A DNA stretch of 21,333 bases, taken from positions 1 to 21,333 of the forward strand of contig JAURAE010000011.1 in NCBI GenBank assembly GCA_030829675.1. The letters run 5' to 3'. This DNA comes from Schleiferiaceae bacterium. Lineage in GTDB: Bacteria > Bacteroidota > Bacteroidia > Flavobacteriales > Schleiferiaceae. Of the stretch, positions 16,010-21,333 are shown piece by piece (position 1 is the first letter of the stretch; every line of letters starts with the position of its first letter). The position numbers were made by a program, and so were the translations under genes. The notes under the pieces were generated by a model. That model was not told the DNA's origin. It was given only the letters and a program-made list of their open reading frames with translations, and did no database searches.

Positions 16010-17650
16010 TTATAGTTCGATGGTTAGGGTACTGTGCTCTTTAACGGTCGGGAGGTTGGATGCAGCAACCAGTGTCCAGGGTTGGGCGGGATCCCAAATG
16101 AATTCAACAATGCTCTTCCGCTCTTTTGGATCGAAAAGGTGGAAAATGTCATCCAACAGCAGGAGGCGTGGGCGAACAACAATGGCACGTGCCAGCAAGA
16201 TGCGTTCTACCAAGCTGCTCGACAGTGGACGGGTTGTGGGTCCTACCATAGTTTCATAACCTTTGGAAAGAGATTTGATGAAGCTTTGCAGCCCCAATCC
16301 TTGAATTGCCCACTCTACATCGCTCAACTCTATTTCCGGTCTACCTAATGTGATGTTTTCTAACAAGGTTCCTTCAAAAAGATCTTCACTTAAGAAACAG
16401 TCTCCGACGTGGTATCTTAAGTCTGCGGTATTCAGATTGCCAGAGGGGTAGCCGTTAAAGCTCACTGTACCGCGAGTAGGTTCGTATTGCACTGCGAGTA
16501 ATCGCAGGAGAGTTGATTTGCCTGATCCATTGGGCCCGGTGATCACCGCACGAGCACCGGACGGGATGTTGAGGTTTATGTTGTTTAGGATGGCACGAGA
16601 TCCATCCTCAGAGGTGTAGGTGAGGTCTTTTAGCTCCAAAGAAGCGCCCATGCCCGTATCAATGGTATCAAAGAGCATCGCGCCTTGGTCTTCCTCGAGT
16701 GGGATATCCGTTACTGTACTCATCTTCTCCACGGCGGTGAGCACGTCGTAAATAGGCTCCATGGTGAGTATGAGTTTCTCTGCAGAGTTGATGATGAGGA
16801 TGATGACGATTTCTGAAGCAACGAATTGGCCCACATTAATCTCATTTTGAATCACCAAAAGTCCGCCGATGATCAACAAACCGAGTGTTACAAAAGCTTT
16901 GAACCCTACGATATTCGCGTATTGGAAGATCAAAACTTTCCAGTGACGCTTTCGGTGTTCGAGGTAGCTATTAACCAATTCATCGGTGCGCTCCAAAGGC
17001 AGTTCGGTATGACCTGCCCTCTTGAAGGTGTCCATGGTGCGAGCGATTTCCTTAAGCCAATGTGCAATTTTGTATTTGTAGGTACTTTCTTTCATACTAC
17101 TGTCAAGTCCGCGTGGTCCTGTGTAATAGAGGATAGCAATCAATACCACGATCAACGCTACACCAAAGGTGATGAAGAAGGGGTGGTAAGTACTCAATAG
17201 AATGAGGCCTATGAGGATTTGTAATGACGAGGCACTAAAGTCCATTAGAATCTTCGAGAGTCCTTTTTGTACGTTTAGGGTATCAAAGAATCTATTGATG
17301 AGTTCTGGGGGGTATTGGCCTCGGATAGAGGCGTTTTGAAACCTTGGAATTCTATAGGTGAATTCAAAAGCGGCACGGGTAAAAATTCGTTGCTGTAAGA
17401 TTTCTGAGATCGATAACTGTAAAATCTGTAAAACGCCTCCTACCAGAACACCTAAAGTGACCACAGCACTTAGGATGATCCAGCTCGTGCTCACCATTCC
17501 TGCTTGGATTAAGCCAATGATGGCTTGCACCCCTAAGGGTAAACTGAGGTTCACAATAGCATAGAATAATGCGTAGGCGTATAGGTACATGATATCTCTA
17601 CGGTCCTCCGAGAGCATCGTGATAAATTTCTGGAAAGGATTTTTGGTCAT
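16010..17650 (-). CDS. ABC exporter (fused membrane and ATPase domains) with degenerate ATPase motifs
   Basis: Inner-membrane export subunit. 546 residues: about six membrane helices (roughly 20-295), then a nucleotide-binding domain (about 330-546). There is no N-terminal peptidase domain, unlike bacteriocin exporters. Walker A is intact (G372-P-N-G-S-G-K378-S-T). Other motifs deviate: the signature reads LSSSLVERI (476-484) instead of LSGGQ; Walker B is LLLLDD with D501 in place of the catalytic Glu; the H-loop region reads AASN with S531 where His is expected; and no clear Q-loop Gln precedes LFEGTLLENI. ATP binding is expected, but normal hydrolysis is doubtful. ATGA overlap with tetR, 3 nt from the adaptor gene. 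The cargo is unknown. Confidence 0.9.
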   Translation of the reverse strand: MTKNPFQKFITMLSEDRRDIMYLYAYALFYAIVNLSLPLGVQAIIGLIQAGMVSTSWIILSAVVTLGVLVGGVLQILQLSISEILQQRIFTRAAFEFTYRIPRFQNASIRGQYPPELINRFFDTLNVQKGLSKILMDFSASSLQILIGLILLSTYHPFFITFGVALIVVLIAILYYTGPRGLDSSMKESTYKYKIAHWLKEIARTMDTFKRAGHTELPLERTDELVNSYLEHRKRHWKVLIFQYANIVGFKAFVTLGLLIIGGLLVIQNEINVGQFVASEIVIILIINSAEKLILTMEPIYDVLTAVEKMSTVTDIPLEEDQGAMLFDTIDTGMGASLELKDLTYTSEDGSRAILNNINLNIPSGARAVITGPNGSGKSTLLRLLAVQYEPTRGTVSFNGYPSGNLNTADLRYHVGDCFLSEDLFEGTLLENITLGRPEIELSDVEWAIQGLGLQSFIKSLSKGYETMVGPTTRPLSSSLVERILLARAIVVRPRLLLLDDIFHLFDPKERKSIVEFIWDPAQPWTLVAASNLPTVKEHSTLTIEL

Positions 17651-18315
17651 CGCTTTTGAATCGAGTTAAGGGTCATTTCGGTTAGAAATTCTATGATTGC
17701 TCTGCGGTCGTTGGCGGCATCCGAGAGTCTAGGTAAGTGTTCGGTGAAAAACTGCTGGCTTTGAGCCGCGGAAATCACGGTCGAAAACAAGCTGTGTGGG
17801 TATTTGTAATCCGGATTGATTTGAAGAGCAAGAATGCCAAGGGTATCACATAATCGCTTGTAACTAAGGAAATATCCTTCTTCATTTTCAGCATCAACCT
17901 CTTTGGTCAAGTAGATTTTCGGGTATTCCGCCACTACCAAACGTTGAAGGGTGCCTTCGTCAATGTGAGGGATGCGCTCGTCTTCGTCCATAGGTAGGAC
18001 TAATAATTCAACGGCGCGTTTTAGTTTGTCTTCCGCGCTATTTAGCATCATGAATTCCTGTGCCATTTTGACCTCAAGCCAGCCCCAGTACCAGTTAATG
18101 AGGTAGGCGAGGAGCTGGTGTTTGTTTTGGAAGTAGCGGTATACACTTGCTTCAGTGCTTTCTATCGCGAGTCCAATTTTTTTAAAGGTCACATGCTCAT
18201 ACCCCATCTCTTCCATGAGTTCAATACTCTTGGAAAGGATGCGTTTACCGAGGTCAGTCTCCTCAGGATTCTTATTGTAGAGCTTGGCGCTCACTGAAAT
18301 ATTCAGTGCATTCAT
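17647..18315 (-). CDS. TetR-family transcriptional regulator of the export operon
   Basis: A 222-residue cytoplasmic repressor-type protein. The N-terminal HTH is at about 25-75 (ILSKSIELMEEMGYEHVTFKKIGLAIESTEASVYRYFQNKHQLLAYLI), the classic TetR_N pattern with the STEASVYRYF recognition helix. A helical ligand-binding/dimerisation domain with no recognisable ligand signature follows. It is the first gene of the operon; its stop overlaps the ABC start in ATGA. Directly upstream lie two 13-bp palindromes flanking a consensus -7 box, so self-repression of the operon is likely. ATG at 18315. Confidence 0.92.
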   Translation of the reverse strand: MNALNISVSAKLYNKNPEETDLGKRILSKSIELMEEMGYEHVTFKKIGLAIESTEASVYRYFQNKHQLLAYLINWYWGWLEVKMAQEFMMLNSAEDKLKRAVELLVLPMDEDERIPHIDEGTLQRLVVAEYPKIYLTKEVDAENEEGYFLSYKRLCDTLGILALQINPDYKYPHSLFSTVISAAQSQQFFTEHLPRLSDAANDRRAIIEFLTEMTLNSIQKR

Positions 18316-18340
18316 ATGATATCAACGCTAAAGTCAAATA

Positions 18341-18353
18341 ATTGTTTAACAAT
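18341..18353. promoter_or_regulatory. Candidate TetR operator O1 (13-bp palindrome)
   Basis: ATTGTTTAACAAT is a perfect palindrome about a single central base. It lies one base downstream (in the tetR direction) of the predicted -7 box and would cover the tetR transcription start. It shares the pattern ATnGTnTnACnAT with the second palindrome at 18363-18375, 22 bp away centre to centre. Confidence 0.65.
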
Positions 18354-18354
18354 G

Positions 18355-18362
18355 CAAATATA
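18355..18362 (-). promoter_or_regulatory. Predicted -7 promoter box of the tetR-ABC-hlyD-tolC operon
   Basis: Read on the minus strand this is TATATTTG, a full match to the Bacteroidota -7 consensus TAnnTTTG. It lies 40 nt before the tetR ATG. No clean TTG is found at the usual -33 distance; the nearest TTG is about 13 nt upstream, across palindrome O2. Confidence 0.65.
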
Positions 18363-18375
18363 ATAGTATTACTAT
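18363..18375. promoter_or_regulatory. Candidate TetR operator O2 (13-bp palindrome)
   Basis: ATAGTATTACTAT is a perfect palindrome about one central base. It abuts the upstream side of the tetR -7 box, in the spacer between -33 and -7. Half-site ATnGTn is shared with O1. Its position should also let a bound protein approach the -33 region of the diverging helicase promoter. Confidence 0.65.
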
Positions 18376-18404
18376 CAAATAAAAAATACCCAGTTAATTA
18401 GCCG

Positions 18405-18412
18405 TATCTTTG
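18405..18412 (+). promoter_or_regulatory. Predicted -7 promoter box of the DEAD-box helicase gene
   Basis: TATCTTTG fully matches TAnnTTTG on the plus strand, 36 nt before the ATG at 18449. An A-rich tract (about 18377-18388) occupies the -30 to -40 area instead of an obvious TTG. The expected start site falls at about 18417-18419, at the foot of a 6-bp hairpin. Confidence 0.65.
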
Positions 18413-18416
18413 CCCC

Positions 18417-18433
18417 AGCTACGCTATGTAGCT
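18417..18433 (+). promoter_or_regulatory. 5'-terminal hairpin in the helicase mRNA leader
   Basis: AGCTAC (18417-18422) and GTAGCT (18428-18433) pair perfectly around a 5-nt GCTAT loop. The hairpin lies 5 nt downstream of the predicted -7 box and 15 nt before the ATG. The mRNA would therefore begin at or near the base of a stem-loop. It is not a terminator: no U-run follows, only an A-rich leader. Confidence 0.5.
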
Positions 18434-18448
18434 AACTAAAAACACTTT

Positions 18449-19723
18449 ATGACATTTGACTCTTTAGGACTCGATTCTCGAATCCTAATTGCCTTGAAAA
18501 ATCAAGGTTACACTAAACCTACACCCATCCAAGAACAAAGCATACCCATGCTACTTTCAGGTTCGGATTTGCTAGGTACTGCCCAAACGGGCACAGGTAA
18601 AACGGCCGCTTTCACTATTCCAATCATTCAACACCTACTAGATGGAGGCACGCCTAAGCGCCGACGAATTCGAGCTCTAGTGGTTACTCCTACCAGAGAA
18701 CTGGCCCTTCAAGTCGCTGAAAACGCGAAAAGATACAGCGCCGGAACCGGCCTTAGAACGGCTGTTATTTTTGGTGGTGTAGGCCAGAATCCACAGATTG
18801 ATCAGCTTCGAAAAGGTATAGATTATCTCGTGGCGACCCCAGGTAGATTACTTGACTTACAAAACCAGGGACACATTGATTTATCCCATTTGACGCACTT
18901 TGTGTTGGATGAGGCAGATCAAATGTTGGACATGGGTTTCATTCATGATATTAGAAAGCTTTTGCGCATTATTCCTCAAAAACGTCAGAGCCTATTCTTT
19001 TCAGCTACAATGCCCAAGGATATTATGGTGCTCAGCGAGCAAATTTTGAGGCCTAATTATAAGCAGGTAAGAATTGCCGTGGAAAAACCAACGGCAGAAA
19101 GGGTAACGCAAGAGGTATACTACGTCGCGAAGAATGATAAACCTGCCATGTTATTGGAGCTAGTCAAATCCATGGAAGGTTCTGTCCTTGTCTTTGGTCG
19201 AACCAAGCACGGTTGTGATAAGGTAGTCCGTATACTGGACAAAAAAGGGGTAAAAGCTGCGGCAATCCATGGGAATAAAAGCCAAAATGCGCGACAAAAA
19301 GCTTTGAAAGAGTTTAAAGAAGGCTCCTTAAACGTTTTAGTCGCTACAGATATTGCGGCAAGGGGGATTGATATCTCAGGTTTAGAATATGTGGTGAATT
19401 ACGAGCTGCCAAATATTGCTGAGACGTATGTCCACCGCATTGGGAGGACCGGTAGGGCAGAAGCCTCTGGTGCCTCTGTTTCATTATGTTCTGCTGATGA
19501 AAGAGGTTATTTGAAGGATATCGAAAAGTTGATCAGTGCATCCATTCCATTGATTGAGGACCATCCGTTTGCGGAAGGAGCTGCGGAAGAATGGTCGGAT
19601 CCCGAAAATCGCAAGCCTAAAAAACAAGGCCAGCGCGCGCCAAGACCAGGAAGGGGCGGGCAGCCTAAATCAAAGCGAGAAGCCAGGCCTAGTCGAGGTA
19701 AAAAGCCTTCGAGACGGTATTAA
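18449..19723 (+). CDS. rhlE: DEAD-box ATP-dependent RNA helicase, RhlE type
   Basis: ATP-driven RNA unwinding enzyme used in ribosome assembly, RNA turnover or cold growth. 424 residues. In order: start MTFDSLGL, the same opening as E. coli RhlE; Q motif (20-33, PTPIQ); motif I AQTGTGKT (45-52); PTRELA; TPGR; DEAD (154-157); SAT (185-187); then domain 2 with VFGRTKHG, AAIHGNKSQ, VATDIAARGID and HRIGRTGR. Residues from about 372 on form a low-complexity tail rich in Lys, Arg, Pro and Gly that probably binds RNA. A consensus -7 box and a leader hairpin lie upstream. Its TAA overlaps the TAA of the facing glycosyltransferase gene by two bases. Confidence 0.95.
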   Translation: MTFDSLGLDSRILIALKNQGYTKPTPIQEQSIPMLLSGSDLLGTAQTGTGKTAAFTIPIIQHLLDGGTPKRRRIRALVVTPTRELALQVAENAKRYSAGTGLRTAVIFGGVGQNPQIDQLRKGIDYLVATPGRLLDLQNQGHIDLSHLTHFVLDEADQMLDMGFIHDIRKLLRIIPQKRQSLFFSATMPKDIMVLSEQILRPNYKQVRIAVEKPTAERVTQEVYYVAKNDKPAMLLELVKSMEGSVLVFGRTKHGCDKVVRILDKKGVKAAAIHGNKSQNARQKALKEFKEGSLNVLVATDIAARGIDISGLEYVVNYELPNIAETYVHRIGRTGRAEASGASVSLCSADERGYLKDIEKLISASIPLIEDHPFAEGAAEEWSDPENRKPKKQGQRAPRPGRGGQPKSKREARPSRGKKPSRRY

Positions 19724-20904
19724 ACAAATTGAAGTAGAGCAAGGATAGCATCGTTGATTCTATCCTTGTTCCATTTTTTGATAGGGAACCCTAGGGGTCC
19801 GAATCCTGCCTTGTGGACTAGTTTCATCCATAAAAATTGGTCAACGATATGTGGAATGATCAGCTGTGGTAATCCAAACCTAAGGGCTGAATGAGTGGTG
19901 CCTGAACCGCCATGATGAACGACGGCACATACCTTATCGAACAGCCAGTCGTAGGGGGCATCTCCAATGATGTGTACATGGTCTGGAATTGTTTCTTTGA
20001 TTTCTATCCCGCCCCAACTCGTATTAATGATCATAGGAATGTTTAAGGTCGTGGCTATTTGTATCAGATCTGCTCCAACTTTAAGAGGTTGTCCATTTAT
20101 CATTGAACCGAATCCGATATAAAGCGGTTTAGGGTACGCTGCTAAGAAATTGGTCAAAGCTAGAGGTGGAGTCCAGTGCTTGGATTTATTTCTTTCTCTA
20201 AAGCCTGTGATGCGGACGTGGTCAGGCCAATAATCAGGTCGAGGGAATAATTCACTTGAAATGGGGTATTCAATAGGTACTTCTTCAAGTAAGAATGTTT
20301 TCACCTCCTTTTTCTTCATAGGTGCCCAATTCCATTCTTGCATAACCTTATTACCGTATCCAATCAAAGCTTGAGATATTAATGCGGAGTTAGTGACGGC
20401 ATAGCTCAGCTTATTCCACAACCTAAAATTAAATTGGCCCATTCCAATAGCGGGTAAATCCCTTACCGGGTGAACTAAACAGGGCATGGGGATAAGCAGC
20501 TCTACTCGTCTGCCAGCGCGTAAAGCAGCCATCACAGGATATCCGCATTTGATGTGGTAAATGATCACATCGGGTTGAAAGGAATGGTCGGCGTTTTTCT
20601 GATCGCGAATGAGTTGCTCTTGGATACTCTTGGTGTCCCTCAAAAGTTTGAAGAGAGTGCGAATGCGGCTAAGGCCAGAGCCTATTTGGCCCGTTATTTT
20701 TTTTACCTCAGGGTCGTCAATTAAATTTAGATAATCCGAGGTCATAGGGTAGAACTTTGTACTCACCTGCTGAGCCAAGGATTGGAATTGGGCAGGCATA
20801 CAAAAAGCGATTTCATGCCCAGCGTCTTTGAGCTCTTCTCCTAGAGCGAGATAGGGCTCCATATCACCCCTGGAGCCTAGGGACATGAGTAGAATTTTAT
20901 CCAT
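19720..20904 (-). CDS. GT1-family (UGT-like) glycosyltransferase
   Basis: Transfers a sugar from a nucleotide sugar to a lipid or small-molecule acceptor, probably in the cytoplasm. 394 residues with the GT-B two-domain layout. The N-terminus DKILLMSLGSRGDMEPYLALGEEL is characteristic of the sterol-glucosyltransferase/GtfB-like branch. YIGFGSM opens the C-terminal domain. The donor site reads VVHHGGSGTTHSALRFGLPQLIIP (H330-H331-G-G-S-G), followed by VDQFLW, where the Asp-Gln pair normally contacts the sugar. I use ATG at 20904; the frame reaches a GTG at 20919 but relatives begin with the GSRGD strand. The acceptor cannot be told. It is a single gene converging on rhlE. Confidence 0.9.
   Translation of the reverse strand: MDKILLMSLGSRGDMEPYLALGEELKDAGHEIAFCMPAQFQSLAQQVSTKFYPMTSDYLNLIDDPEVKKITGQIGSGLSRIRTLFKLLRDTKSIQEQLIRDQKNADHSFQPDVIIYHIKCGYPVMAALRAGRRVELLIPMPCLVHPVRDLPAIGMGQFNFRLWNKLSYAVTNSALISQALIGYGNKVMQEWNWAPMKKKEVKTFLLEEVPIEYPISSELFPRPDYWPDHVRITGFRERNKSKHWTPPLALTNFLAAYPKPLYIGFGSMINGQPLKVGADLIQIATTLNIPMIINTSWGGIEIKETIPDHVHIIGDAPYDWLFDKVCAVVHHGGSGTTHSALRFGLPQLIIPHIVDQFLWMKLVHKAGFGPLGFPIKKWNKDRINDAILALLQFV
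19740..19768 (+). terminator. Terminator for rhlE embedded in the opposing glycosyltransferase gene
   Basis: CAAGGATAG (19740-19748) and CTATCCTTG (19760-19768) are a perfect 9-bp inverted repeat with an 11-nt loop, 17 nt after the rhlE stop. They are followed by TTCCATTTTTTG, which supplies a slightly displaced U-run. The element lies inside the last codons of the facing gene, so its conservation is constrained by protein coding as well. Confidence 0.55.
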
Positions 20905-20970
20905 GGAATGAAGATACACATCAACATTTAACGATTAGCATCAGGGATACAGATGAATTGTAATTGATTT

Positions 20971-21002
20971 GAATGAAAACCTTCGCGCACCTTTGGTGCT
21001 CG
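20971..21002. repeat. 32-bp direct repeat, copy 1
   Basis: Begins GAATGAAAACCTTCGCGCAC and ends GGTGCTCG. Identical over 32 bp to the copy at 21027-21058, offset 56 bp. Contains a small hairpin GCACC-TTT-GGTGC. Confidence 0.9.
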
Positions 21003-21026
21003 CATCCCTTCTTCCGTGTTAGGCGA

Positions 21027-21058
21027 GAATGAAAACCTTCGCGCACCTTTGGTGCTCG
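21027..21058. repeat. 32-bp direct repeat, copy 2
   Basis: Perfect copy of 20971-21002, including the GCACC-TTT-GGTGC hairpin. The 24-bp spacer between copies (21003-21026) is unrelated to the repeat. Two copies with one spacer and no cas gene do not make a CRISPR array. Confidence 0.9.
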
Positions 21059-21204
21059 ACTCGCTGCTGCGCAGCTGAAGTTTTCTTTCACTGGCCCCGT
21101 GTGGAGTGGATCTTTCGTTCAAACAAAGCCAGCATCCGCTTCGCGTCTGCGGCATTTTTCTTCATCCAAAATCCTTAAGCAAGCTTCCGATTTTGTCTAA
21201 AGAA

Positions 21205-21233
21205 AAAGCCAGCGCAATTCTTGCGCTGGCTTT
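21205..21233 (-). terminator. Rho-independent terminator of ssrA (tmRNA)
   Basis: A perfect 13-bp inverted repeat including the A/T flanks (AAAGCCAGCGCAA, 21205-21217; TTGCGCTGGCTTT, 21221-21233) with a 3-nt loop. On the minus strand the T-run CTTTTTCTTT follows. It is 22 nt downstream of the tmRNA 3' end. Confidence 0.9.
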
Positions 21234-21255
21234 GTTCTTTCTCGGGATCACCAAG

Positions 21256-21333
21256 TGGAGCTGGCGAGAATCGAACTCGCGTCCAAACAAGGAAGCCTGA
21301 GGCTTTCTACATGTTTATCTTGTGATTAGGTTT
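21256..21333 (-). ncRNA. ssrA: tmRNA (ssrA), 3' part, continuing beyond the window
   Basis: Rescues stalled ribosomes by trans-translation. Read on the minus strand, the end is GGACGCGAGTTCGATTCTCG followed by CCAGCTCCA: a T-arm (stem GCGAG/CTCGC, 21264-21280 with 7-nt loop TTCGATT) and the acceptor 3' strand that closes tmRNA molecules in general. Just inside it are AAACATGTAGAAAGCC and the pairing GGCTTCC, matching the region ahead of the tRNA-like domain in other tmRNAs. CCA is not encoded (CTT follows the discriminator A), so it must be added after transcription. The 5' tRNA-like half, the tag reading frame and most pseudoknots lie beyond 21333. Confidence 0.93.

Larger units (their letters stand above)
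20905..21204. other. Gene-free, hairpin-rich spacer between the glycosyltransferase gene and ssrA
   Basis: About 300 bp with no convincing gene. It holds the 32-bp direct repeat at 20971/21027, a 10-bp palindrome GCTGCGCAGC near 21066, and a GC-rich stretch around 21136-21153 (CCGC...GCGG). Short open frames here (for example 20928-21155, minus) consist largely of the repeat translated twice in different registers and show no family resemblance. It may be a remnant of a small mobile or repeated element; that is a guess. Confidence 0.6.

Noticed and set aside
20971..21058. Possible CRISPR array
   Set aside because: Only two repeat copies and a single 24-bp spacer, no leader-like sequence and no cas gene in the window.
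20928..21155. 75-codon minus-strand open frame downstream of ssrA
   Set aside because: Mostly the 32-bp repeat translated twice in different registers; no recognisable domain and no ribosome-binding context.
21256..21285. Ordinary tRNA gene
   Set aside because: The T-arm and acceptor are present, but no anticodon arm or D-arm follows in the adjacent sequence, which instead matches the tmRNA interior.
21106..21300. 64-codon plus-strand open frame ending WSWRESNSRPNKEA
   Set aside because: Its tail is the tmRNA T-arm and acceptor read in the wrong sense, a well-known source of false ORFs, and its middle is the ssrA terminator hairpin.
21256..21333. Integrated element at the tmRNA 3' end
   Set aside because: No integrase and no second copy of the tmRNA 3' end was seen within the window; the flanking gene is an ordinary glycosyltransferase.

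Overview
The window looks like chromosomal DNA of a member of Bacteroidota, most likely a marine-type Flavobacteriales relative. This rests on several signs. There is a TonB-dependent receptor of Bacteroidota type beside an HYC_CC_PP-type small protein. The -7 promoter boxes match the phylum's TAnnTTTG consensus on both strands of one divergent intergenic region. The tmRNA gene does not encode its CCA end. Coding density is very high, with many start/stop overlaps. All calls were made by reading the sequence; no database search was run.

Layout. (1) 1-2002 (+) is the C-terminal three quarters of phosphoenolpyruvate carboxylase, cut by the window edge. A strong bidirectional terminator (2023-2052) follows. 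(2) 5002-2051 (-) is a three-gene Cys/His-rich metal cassette: a small HYC_CC_PP-like exported protein, a secreted HMA-domain protein with a His tail, and a TonB-dependent outer-membrane receptor. (3) 5046-9609 (+) carries purT, then a convergent HTH regulator-like gene (7158-6193, -), then a GNAT-like acyltransferase, a beta-carbonic anhydrase (can) and an aldose-1-epimerase-like gene. The last two overlap by one base. (4) 13222-9590 (-) is a fructan/sucrose-type sugar module: MFS sugar porter, PfkB fructokinase and GH32 lipoprotein, all overlapping. (5) 18315-13269 (-) is a tripartite export operon: TetR regulator, ABC exporter, HlyD-type adaptor and TolC-type outer-membrane channel, with every junction overlapping or 3 nt apart. 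(6) 18449-19723 (+) is a RhlE-like DEAD-box helicase. It faces a GT1-family glycosyltransferase (20904-19720, -), and their stop codons overlap. (7) 20905-21255 holds a repeat-rich gene-free stretch and the terminator of the tmRNA gene ssrA, whose 3' end lies at 21256-21333 (-).

How the genes work together. The export operon looks self-regulated: two related 13-bp perfect palindromes (pattern ATnGTnTnACnAT) flank its predicted -7 box. Its ABC subunit is odd, because several ATPase motifs are degenerate at once (no LSGGQ, Asp in place of the Walker B Glu, no H-loop His). The sugar module would release fructose outside the cytoplasmic membrane (GH32), import it (MFS) and phosphorylate it (fructokinase). 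It lies only 46 nt downstream of the export operon. The metal cassette is the other system here with little described function.
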